Source of the DNA: Verrucomicrobiales bacterium
GTDB lineage: Bacteria > Verrucomicrobiota > Verrucomicrobiia > Limisphaerales > UBA1100
Assembly: GCA_002718935.1 (NCBI GenBank)
Contig: PBFV01000080.1
Location: 7,651-13,741, forward strand
Direction: 5' to 3'
DNA length: 6,091 nt
The notes beneath the pieces are model-generated. The model had not been told where the DNA came from. It ran no database searches and saw only the letters and a list, made by a program, of their open reading frames with translations. The translations under genes were made by a program, and so were the position numbers. Positions 1 to 4,464 of this stretch are shown here, in pieces (positions within the stretch are counted from its first letter, which is position 1; every line of letters starts with the position of its first letter).

Positions 1-852
1 GGCCATGCCGAGGCCGACGTTGTCGACGGGGCGTTGGTTGACGAATATGTGCTGGTTTTCGCGATTGCTGCGGCTTACGCCTGGCGCGCCAATGAATCCC
101 CAAATGCGTATAGCTGTCGCAGGTGTGTCTTCATCATCAAATGGCCGCTTGGGCAATTCGCCAGCGGTGTCGATGGCGACCAGTTTCAGGCCTTCGCCCC
201 ACAGCGCATTGAGCCGACGGTGCAAGGCCTCGGCCCCTTCAGCGGTCTCGGCCGGCAGCCGCCAGACCGCGCGGTCATTGTGGCGAAAGGTGAAAGCCAC
301 GCCCGGATGGCCCAACGCCATCAGCGTAAGCGCGTGTTGCACGTGGGAGCGTTCGGTTTCTTCCGTGCGCAGAAATTTGCGGCGGGCAGGCAGGTTGAAA
401 AAAAGCGAACGCACTTCCACCTCCGTGCCGGGTGTGGCACCGGCTTCCTGTACGGAATTCATTTTGCCGCCGCTGATGCTGATTGCCGTGCCGGCCTCGG
501 CCTCGGCTTCGCGCGTGGTCAGCGTGAAGCGGCTGACGCTGGCGATGCTTGGCACGGCTTCCCCGCGAAAGCCCATCGTCCCGATGGAGGCGAGATCTTC
601 AGCGCGCGTGATTTTGCTGGTGGCATGGCGCTCGAGGCTCATTAACGCATCATCGCGGCTCATGCCGTGGCCGTTATCCGTCACGCGAATGAGGCTGCGC
701 CCGCCAGCTTTCACTTCCACTTCGATCTTGGTGGCGCTCGCATCCAGTGCGTTTTCCACAAGTTCCTTCACTACGCTCGCAGGCCGCTCCACAACTTCAC
801 CGGCGGCGATTTGATTCGCCACTTGTTCGGGAAGGAGCTTGATTCGGTTCAC
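1..852 (-). CDS. mutL: DNA mismatch repair protein MutL, N-terminal part (runs off left edge)
   Basis: MutL is the GHKL-family ATPase that couples mismatch recognition by MutS to downstream strand excision in the cytoplasm. The 284 visible codons cover the whole ATPase region and the start of the transducer domain. Visible motifs are NQIAAGEVVERPASVVKEL (residues 13-31), the ATP/Mg motif E30-x3-N34, the D59-NGHG box, the ATP-lid motif GFRGEA (94-99) and, near the edge, the FVNQRPV segment typical of the MutL transducer. The family is usually about 600 residues or more, so roughly half lies outside the window. The GTG at 852-850 was chosen because it puts the conserved start (NRIKLLPEQVANQI) at the usual distance from the N-terminus. 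The frame stays open upstream, and TTG codons at about 873-871 and further up are possible alternatives. No Shine-Dalgarno sequence is visible. The gene is divergent from tRNA-His and its start abuts a long inverted repeat. It is GC-rich (68-72% in two hand-counted 60-base lines). Confidence 0.96.
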   Translation of the reverse strand, partial: MNRIKLLPEQVANQIAAGEVVERPASVVKELVENALDASATKIEVEVKAGGRSLIRVTDNGHGMSRDDALMSLERHATSKITRAEDLASIGTMGFRGEAVPSIASVSRFTLTTREAEAEAGTAISISGGKMNSVQEAGATPGTEVEVRSLFFNLPARRKFLRTEETERSHVQHALTLMALGHPGVAFTFRHNDRAVWRLPAETAEGAEALHRRLNALWGEGLKLVAIDTAGELPKRPFDDEDTPATAIRIWGFIGAPGVSRSNRENQHIFVNQRPVDNVGLGMA

Positions 853-879
853 GGGGTCAGGTTCATTTTTCAAAGGCCA

Positions 880-885
880 ATTATC
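880..885 (-). promoter_or_regulatory. candidate -10 hexamer for mutL
   Basis: Read on the minus strand this is GATAAT, a five-of-six match to TATAAT, about 28 bases before the mutL GTG. That would give a leader of roughly 20 bases. No convincing -35 hexamer lies 16-18 bp further upstream. It is adjacent to the 891-903 palindrome, so a protein bound there would cover the promoter. This is a weak call from hexamer matching only. Confidence 0.25.
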
Positions 886-890
886 AAGGA

Positions 891-903
891 TGTTCAATGA
901 ACA
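891..903. promoter_or_regulatory. palindrome TGTTC-N3-GAACA, possible operator
   Basis: The sequence TGTTCAATGAACA is a perfect palindrome around A897 and lies in the loop of the larger inverted repeat. Its half-sites equal those of the LexA (SOS repressor) motif I recall for Verrucomicrobia, TGTTC-N4-GAACA, but the spacer here is three bases rather than four. It sits next to the candidate mutL -10, upstream of a DNA repair gene, so an operator is an attractive idea. The one-base spacing difference makes LexA binding uncertain. It may instead serve another dimeric regulator or simply be part of the hairpin loop. Confidence 0.3.
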
Positions 904-924
904 TTGGCCTTTGAAAAATGAAAA

Positions 925-953
925 TTGACCCGATTTTAGATCGCCCGTACATT
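925..953 (+). promoter_or_regulatory. sigma70-type promoter for tRNA-His
   Basis: TTGACC at 925-930 (five of six to TTGACA) is followed by exactly 17 bp and TACATT at 948-953 (four of six to TATAAT). Transcription would start near 960, a few bases before the mature tRNA 5' end at 967. The sequence right after the -10 (GCCCCGC) is a GC-rich discriminator of the kind found on stringently controlled stable-RNA promoters. A-rich sequence just upstream (914-924) is UP-element-like. The -35 overlaps the outer TGACCC arm of the inverted repeat, so whatever acts on that repeat may also affect this promoter. Confidence 0.55.
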
Positions 954-966
954 GCCCCGCTCCAAC

Positions 967-1043
967 GGTGGCCGTAGCTCAGTTGGTAGAGTCCCAGATT
1001 GTGGTTCTGGTTGTCGCCGGTTCGAGTCCGGTCGGTCACCCCA
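967..1043 (+). tRNA. tRNA-His, anticodon GTG
   Basis: The full cloverleaf can be drawn by hand. The acceptor stem is 968-974 with 1033-1039 (one G-U pair). The D arm is 977-980 with 989-992. The anticodon stem is 994-998 with 1006-1010, all Watson-Crick, with loop TTGTGGT and anticodon GTG at 1001-1003. The T arm is 1016-1020 with 1028-1032 and loop TTCGAGT. The extra 5' G-1 (967) opposite discriminator C73 (1040), which histidyl-tRNA synthetase uses as its identity element, is encoded in the DNA. So is the 3' CCA (1041-1043). It is the only tRNA visible here and it divides the GC-rich mutL side from the AT-richer gene cluster. Confidence 0.97.
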
Positions 1044-1059
1044 TTTCTTTTTTTATTTT
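1044..1059 (+). terminator. T-tract after tRNA-His, possible terminator
   Basis: The tRNA 3' CCA is followed at once by TTTCTTTTTTTATTTT, with seven consecutive T at 1048-1054. No separate GC-rich hairpin lies between. The folded T arm and acceptor stem would be the only structure in front of the U-tract. This could support intrinsic termination or just give an AT-rich trailer for 3' processing. Confidence 0.35.
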
Positions 1060-1128
1060 GATGCCGCTTTAAACGTGGTGCTTTCAGCAAAATCCAATTA
1101 AATCAGGCATTCTAAAACTTACTAAATT

Positions 1129-1707
1129 GTGACAGATTTTCCATCCAGTTGTGGAGTGATGTTTTTGCCGGGAGTAACTCTTTTCCCACAAACACAATTA
1201 CCCTTGCGCATATTTGAGATGCGTTATCGCAGGATGCTGGAGGCTGCACTTGATAATTCTAGAATGTTCGCTGTGGCGATGGATTGTCCTGAAGAATCAC
1301 CTGAAAGTTCTGGCCCCGTAGTGGGGTTGGGGCTCATCAAATCCAGTCTTCAGCAGCCAGATGGTACATCGCTATTGGTTTTGGAGGGGGTAGGTCGGGT
1401 TCGTTTGCTTAATTGTATACATGAAACACCATATCCTCGGTATGCAATCAATAGAGTTGCGACGGTTGATGACATAGACGAACCTGAGGCGACTATTCGA
1501 GAACAGCTAATCGGACTGTGTTCTGTCAAAATATCAGAAGAGGAAGGTCAACTATTGACTCTCCTGAATGAAATAGGCCAGTTCGAAGCTTTGCTTGACC
1601 ACTTGGGAGCGCATTTTATTCCCTCTCCTAAAGACAGAAACATCCTTATGAAAACAGTAAGCCTAAAGGAGAGGGCTGAGTTTTTGATGAGGCTTCTGGG
1701 AAGCTAG
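1129..1707 (+). CDS. stand-alone LON substrate-binding-domain protein
   Basis: This 192-residue protein matches the N-terminal substrate-binding domain of Lon protease (LON/PUA-like fold) without the AAA+ ATPase or the Ser-Lys protease domain. Typical features are FLPGVTLFPQTQLPLRIFE (12-30) followed by MRYRRM, GLGLI (66-70) and LEGVGRVRLL (85-94). A helical C-terminal part ends in SLKERAEFLMRLL (178-190), like the family's terminal helix. There is no signal peptide, so it is cytoplasmic. Such single-domain proteins are widespread and are often annotated as peptidase S16, but they have no proteolytic residues and their function is poorly known. The start is GTG 1129. An in-frame TAA at 1123 rules out anything longer, and ATG 1159 (residue 11), preceded by a GGAG, is an alternative. 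It is the first of five co-directional genes and is 85 bp from tRNA-His. I see no clear promoter in that gap. Confidence 0.85.
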   Translation: MTDFPSSCGVMFLPGVTLFPQTQLPLRIFEMRYRRMLEAALDNSRMFAVAMDCPEESPESSGPVVGLGLIKSSLQQPDGTSLLVLEGVGRVRLLNCIHETPYPRYAINRVATVDDIDEPEATIREQLIGLCSVKISEEEGQLLTLLNEIGQFEALLDHLGAHFIPSPKDRNILMKTVSLKERAEFLMRLLGS

Positions 1708-1759
1708 ATTTTTTCTATTTGTGAGCAATGGGTTCAAATGATTTTAGAGAGATTAGAAT

Positions 1760-2137
1760 ATGGATCATAATAAAGACGAAATACGAAAAATTAGGGTAGA
1801 ACTACAATGGCTCTCTTGGGGGCTGGTAAAGGTACCGCTTATTGCCCTAGGTTTGTTTCTAGTCTATAGCCTTGTAAGTAGATCAGGAGGTGAGGGAGGC
1901 GAGAATGGTCCCACTGGGCCTGCTGATTCTCTAGAACGCGTGTGCACTGAAACCGAGGATGGTCGTCTGGCGATTGAAGTAGGGCAACGCACTGTCTTTC
2001 TTGATAAGGTCCCCTTTTACGAAAATTTAAGTGCTGAGCAAAAATGGCAGTTTTGGGATGCTGACCAGTCTGGGGAGGCAACCGAGAAAGAAATAGAGGC
2101 TGGCATTTTAAGACTCAAAGAGCAGCCTGATGAATAA
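1760..2137 (+). CDS. small single-pass membrane protein with one EF-hand-like loop
   Basis: I do not recognise a named family for this 125-residue protein. A charged N-terminus (1-17, rich in K, R, D and E) leads into one hydrophobic segment (about 18-40). A Gly-rich linker follows (42-54), then an acidic soluble domain. Near the C-terminus DADQSGEATEKE (100-111) fits the 12-position EF-hand Ca2+ loop, with D1, D3, S5, G6, T9 and E12 in place. The usual Ile at position 8 is Ala. Helix-like flanks LSAEQKWQFW and IEAGILRLK match the entering and exiting helices. Only one loop is seen, where classic EF-hands come in pairs, so dimerisation or weak binding is likely if it works at all. A weak purine tract (GAGAG, 9-13 bases upstream) precedes the ATG. 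It lies 52 bp after the LON gene and 51 bp before the CIA30 gene. Confidence 0.75.
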   Translation: MDHNKDEIRKIRVELQWLSWGLVKVPLIALGLFLVYSLVSRSGGEGGENGPTGPADSLERVCTETEDGRLAIEVGQRTVFLDKVPFYENLSAEQKWQFWDADQSGEATEKEIEAGILRLKEQPDE

Positions 2138-2188
2138 GTAATCATTGGTGGCATTTGACAGTCAATTTGGGATCGGTAACTTACATAT

Positions 2189-2776
2189 ATGATTCGTAAG
2201 ACTACAAAATCATGTTTTTTCGCGGTTTTAGCATCCTTTGCTACAGAGTTGGGTGCATCTGATCTGAATTCTGAGTCGACAAAACTTCATGTTGTAGAAG
2301 ATTTTGAGGGAAAAAATGCAACATCTGAATGGATGACTGTAAACGATAATGTCATGGGTGGCCGTTCAAAAGGTGGCTTTTCCATTAAACGCGGGAAACT
2401 CCTTTTTTCAGGTTCAACCAATACAAATGGTGGTGGCTTTTCTTCGATTAGAATGAAGCCAAATCAATTAGCTTTAGCCGGAAAGGAAGGCATCTTAATC
2501 CGGTTCAAAGGTGATGGGCGAACTTACAAATTTGATGTCCGTATGGGTAGGAGCTCAGTTGCCCATAGGGCAGATTTCAAAACAGATTCCAACGCCAAGG
2601 GGTGGCAGACGGTTCGGATACCCTTCAAAGATTTAACGGCAACATGGCGAGGAATGCGGTTGCCTCGGGACAGGTACGGTCTGGACTTAGATAAAATCAG
2701 CAGTGTTGGTTTTATGATTTATGATAAGAAAGACGGCCCGTTCCAACTTAGGGTGGACTGGGTCAAGGCCTATTAG
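2189..2776 (+). CDS. secreted CIA30-family protein
   Basis: The protein has 195 residues. Residues 1 to about 23 form a signal peptide (MIRKTTKSCFF then a hydrophobic stretch, ending near LGAS). The remainder fits the CIA30 domain (NDUFAF1-like, galactose-binding-like superfamily). Visible family hallmarks are WMTVNDNVMGGRS (48-60) followed by GGF, GGGFSSIR (81-88), GWQTVRIPF (138-146) and the closing GPFQLRVDWVKAY (183-195). In mitochondria CIA30 helps assemble respiratory complex I. In bacteria the family is broad, and the export signal here argues against a role on the cytoplasmic arm of complex I. Envelope or periplasmic ligand or carbohydrate binding is a plausible alternative, but it is inference. 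No Shine-Dalgarno sequence precedes the ATG. It is AT-rich (40% GC in one counted line), unlike the flanking housekeeping genes. Confidence 0.85.
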   Translation: MIRKTTKSCFFAVLASFATELGASDLNSESTKLHVVEDFEGKNATSEWMTVNDNVMGGRSKGGFSIKRGKLLFSGSTNTNGGGFSSIRMKPNQLALAGKEGILIRFKGDGRTYKFDVRMGRSSVAHRADFKTDSNAKGWQTVRIPFKDLTATWRGMRLPRDRYGLDLDKISSVGFMIYDKKDGPFQLRVDWVKAY

Positions 2777-2837
2777 GAGTTTGAGCAATTTACGGGTTTT
2801 GGGAATTGAACATCATATGCTCGGGCAATAAAATCTC

Positions 2838-3611
2838 TTGGTGATCCGACAACTGCACCTATTAGCAACATTTCTACTCCTAGCATGGGTTAACTCAGCG
2901 GCCTCCCAAGCACCAAAGGTTCAAAAACTATCAGATGAGCTTTCAAAGAAAGCTAGAACCCTGAACCCAGAATATCTGGTATTTCAGCAGAGTACAAAAT
3001 CGGACCGCCCCATCCCGATGGTCATTTACCTCCACGGAGCTGGGGGCGTTGGAGACAATATCCTCAAGATTAAAGGGCAGGCTGGACAGGTATTTCGCGG
3101 TATTGGGCAGCATAAAAAACACCCATGCATCGTTGTTGCTCCTCAAGTCAGTCGGGAGAATCGCCAGAAGGGAGGCTGGGTTCCTGCTCACTTGAACATT
3201 CTGCTTAGCCACCTAAAGGCTACCTTCAGGATTGATGAGAAAAGGATTTATCTCACTGGCAATAGCATGGGAGGGTACGGTTCTTGGACTTGGGGAGGTC
3301 ACAATCCAGAGCACTTTGCCGCGATCGCACCTGTTTCCGGAGGAATAGGCCCAGGTGGGCCCAAGGATGTATCACCAGATATTGATAAGTGGGCTAAGAA
3401 TCTGGCCAAAATCCCAGTCTATGCTTTTGCTGGCGGAAATGACCGAGTGGTGCCAGCTGAACGATCGCAACGCATGATTTCTGCAATTCAAAAAGCAGGC
3501 GGTAAAAAGGCGAAGATCAAAATCTATCCTAATGAAGGACATGCCGCAGGGCGCAACGTGTTTGGCGGGCAAGAACTTTACGAATGGATGTTTGCCCAGA
3601 AGCGTCCATAA
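2838..3611 (+). CDS. secreted alpha/beta hydrolase (COG4099-like esterase/peptidase)
   Basis: This 257-residue serine hydrolase has a signal peptide (1 to about 22, MVIRQLHLLATFLLLAW, cleaved near SAA). The catalytic set is readable. The HGAGG motif (66-70) supplies the oxyanion hole. The nucleophile elbow GNSMGG (141-146) carries Ser143. GGNDRVVP (199-206) carries Asp202 and NEGHAAGR (232-239) carries His235. The stretch around RIYLTGNSMGGYGSW resembles predicted peptidases/phospholipases of the COG4099 group, where GLSMGG is more usual. Those are typically carboxylesterases or feruloyl/acetyl esterases, and the real substrate cannot be told from the sequence. Translation starts at TTG 2838 or GTG 2841. 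An in-frame TAA at 2829 limits it, and neither start has a Shine-Dalgarno sequence. It ends 15 bp before the ThuA-like gene, so the two are probably co-transcribed. Confidence 0.88.
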   Translation: MVIRQLHLLATFLLLAWVNSAASQAPKVQKLSDELSKKARTLNPEYLVFQQSTKSDRPIPMVIYLHGAGGVGDNILKIKGQAGQVFRGIGQHKKHPCIVVAPQVSRENRQKGGWVPAHLNILLSHLKATFRIDEKRIYLTGNSMGGYGSWTWGGHNPEHFAAIAPVSGGIGPGGPKDVSPDIDKWAKNLAKIPVYAFAGGNDRVVPAERSQRMISAIQKAGGKKAKIKIYPNEGHAAGRNVFGGQELYEWMFAQKRP

Positions 3612-3626
3612 GCTGTCTTTTAGGCC

Positions 3627-4439
3627 ATGAAAAATATCTTCATCATTTTGATCCTTTGCGTGAGCCCTTTGCTTAAGGCAGATGAGCCAAAGCAAAAGTT
3701 TGACCGCAGCCCGCAGAATCTTGGGACAGTCCTCGTGTTTGGCGGTACAGGTTGGTACCGCCATCCGGAAGTGGCCGCTATCAGTGGTTGGTTGGCCAGG
3801 CAGTCCAAGGAATTAAAGATGCAGGTGGATGTGAGCGAGAACCCACAGGACCTGCTAACCATTCTGCCAAAGTATAAGGTGCTGGTGCTCAATAATAACA
3901 CCGAACTACCTGCTATCTTGAATGCGCGGCATCAGTCGGCCGTGCGAGATTGGTATCGCAAGGGAGGCGGCATTGTGGCGCTACATGCGGCGCTTGTGCG
4001 GCAGACAGAGTGGAAATGGTTTTATGATTTAGCCGGCTGCGATTTTGATAGTGACTCGGAATATCTGGAAGCCCGCGTAGTGGTTGATCCCAAGGCAAAA
4101 GATCACCCTACTGTGCGTGGGCACGGCCTTGAGTTTCGCTACAAGGCGGACTGGACAAACCACGATCGTACCGTAACCGGCCTGAAAGGTTTTCAGGTTT
4201 TACTGCGTGTAGATGAAAAAACCTATGAGCCAGTTCGGGAGGCTTTCAAGGGGCGTGGGAAAGCCATGGGAGCAGACCATCCTATCGCTTGGTTGCATAC
4301 CAACGATGGCGGCCGTTTCTTTTATACCGAATTGGGGCACGACGTGCGTTCATTGAACACCCCTTTCGGGCGACAGCACATCACAGAAGGCATTCGATGG
4401 GCTGCCGGGCTCAAACCATTAACTAAGTCAAAGAAGTAA
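3627..4439 (+). CDS. secreted ThuA-like domain protein
   Basis: The 270-residue product has a short signal peptide (1 to about 18, MKNIFIILILCVSPLLKA) and then a ThuA-like domain, a flavodoxin/glutamine-amidotransferase-like fold named after the trehalose-utilisation protein. Family landmarks are VLVFGGTGWYRHPEVAA (35-51), YKVLVLNNNT (83-92), the GGGIVALHAA turn (113-122, with His where class I amidotransferases have their Cys nucleophile), DHPTVRG (159-165) and PIAWLH followed by RFFYTELGHD (219-239). PVC genomes hold many secreted ThuA-like proteins, often near sugar-degrading genes. Most have no proven activity, and the trehalose link should not be assumed. The ATG at 3627 has only a weak AGG six bases upstream. 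GC content (52-62% in counted lines) is clearly higher than in the three genes before the hydrolase, which suggests a different origin. Confidence 0.9.
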   Translation: MKNIFIILILCVSPLLKADEPKQKFDRSPQNLGTVLVFGGTGWYRHPEVAAISGWLARQSKELKMQVDVSENPQDLLTILPKYKVLVLNNNTELPAILNARHQSAVRDWYRKGGGIVALHAALVRQTEWKWFYDLAGCDFDSDSEYLEARVVVDPKAKDHPTVRGHGLEFRYKADWTNHDRTVTGLKGFQVLLRVDEKTYEPVREAFKGRGKAMGADHPIAWLHTNDGGRFFYTELGHDVRSLNTPFGRQHITEGIRWAAGLKPLTKSKK

Positions 4440-4451
4440 GTATTCTTACTT
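4434..4451. terminator. small hairpin between convergent genes
   Basis: AAGTAAG-TATT-CTTACTT forms a 7-bp stem with a 4-base loop, extendable by a G-T and an A-T pair. It overlaps the stop codon of the ThuA-like gene (TAA 4437-4439) and is followed by TTTTGCTTATTT. It lies in the 25-bp gap before the convergent stop of the LamG gene, the usual place for a two-way terminator. The stem is AT-rich and weak, so confidence is low. Confidence 0.3.
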
Positions 4452-4464
4452 TTGCTTATTTCGT

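Larger units (their letters stand above)
862..922. repeat. 20-bp perfect inverted repeat between mutL and tRNA-His
   Basis: The left arm (862-881) reads TTCATTTTTCAAAGGCCAAT and the right arm (903-922) is its exact reverse complement. They are separated by a 21-base loop. Symmetry resumes outside after a short mismatch, with GGGTCA at 854-859 against TGACCC at 926-931, so the symmetric unit reaches from the mutL start codon into the tRNA -35 hexamer. Either strand's RNA could fold into a long hairpin. In the mutL direction the hairpin would end about 9 bases before the GTG, or 1 base before it if the outer pairs form. There is no long T-tract directly after either arm, so it does not look like an ordinary terminator. 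It could be a hairpin controlling mutL translation, a protein-binding site, or a remnant of a small palindromic mobile repeat. No second copy is visible in the window. Confidence 0.85.

Noticed and set aside
5..814. 269-residue plus-strand ORF, plus shorter ones at 34-645 and 667-900
   Set aside because: They lie opposite mutL, whose minus-strand frame is open from 852 to the window edge with unmistakable MutL motifs. Long antisense frames are common in GC-rich genes.
862..922. Intrinsic terminator or mobile element (MITE) reading of the inverted repeat
   Set aside because: No T-tract follows either arm in its own direction, no target-site duplication or transposase is visible, and only one copy exists in the window. 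The element is kept as an unexplained inverted repeat.
967..1043. Island attachment site at tRNA-His with a duplicated 3' end
   Set aside because: I looked for a second copy of the tRNA 3' segment (TTCGAGTCCGG and the following bases) downstream and found none. No integrase gene is present.
884..1090. 68-residue minus-strand ORF
   Set aside because: Its middle (VTDRTRTGDNQNHNLGLYQL) is the well-known false protein obtained by translating the opposite strand of a tRNA-His gene. The rest translates the inverted repeat. It is not a gene.
1129..1707. Functional Lon protease
   Set aside because: Only the N-terminal substrate-binding domain is present. There is no Walker motif, no catalytic Ser-Lys pair, and no continuation downstream.
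3372..3901. Minus-strand ORFs of 130 and 93 residues across the hydrolase/ThuA junction
   Set aside because: They overlap two well-supported plus-strand genes, show no domain features and have low-quality composition (Cys/Trp/Leu-rich).
3627..4439. Trehalose-utilisation gene thuA
   Set aside because: Only the fold is shared. There is no trehalose transporter or dehydrogenase (thuB) nearby, and the signal peptide differs from the cytoplasmic ThuA, so no symbol is given.
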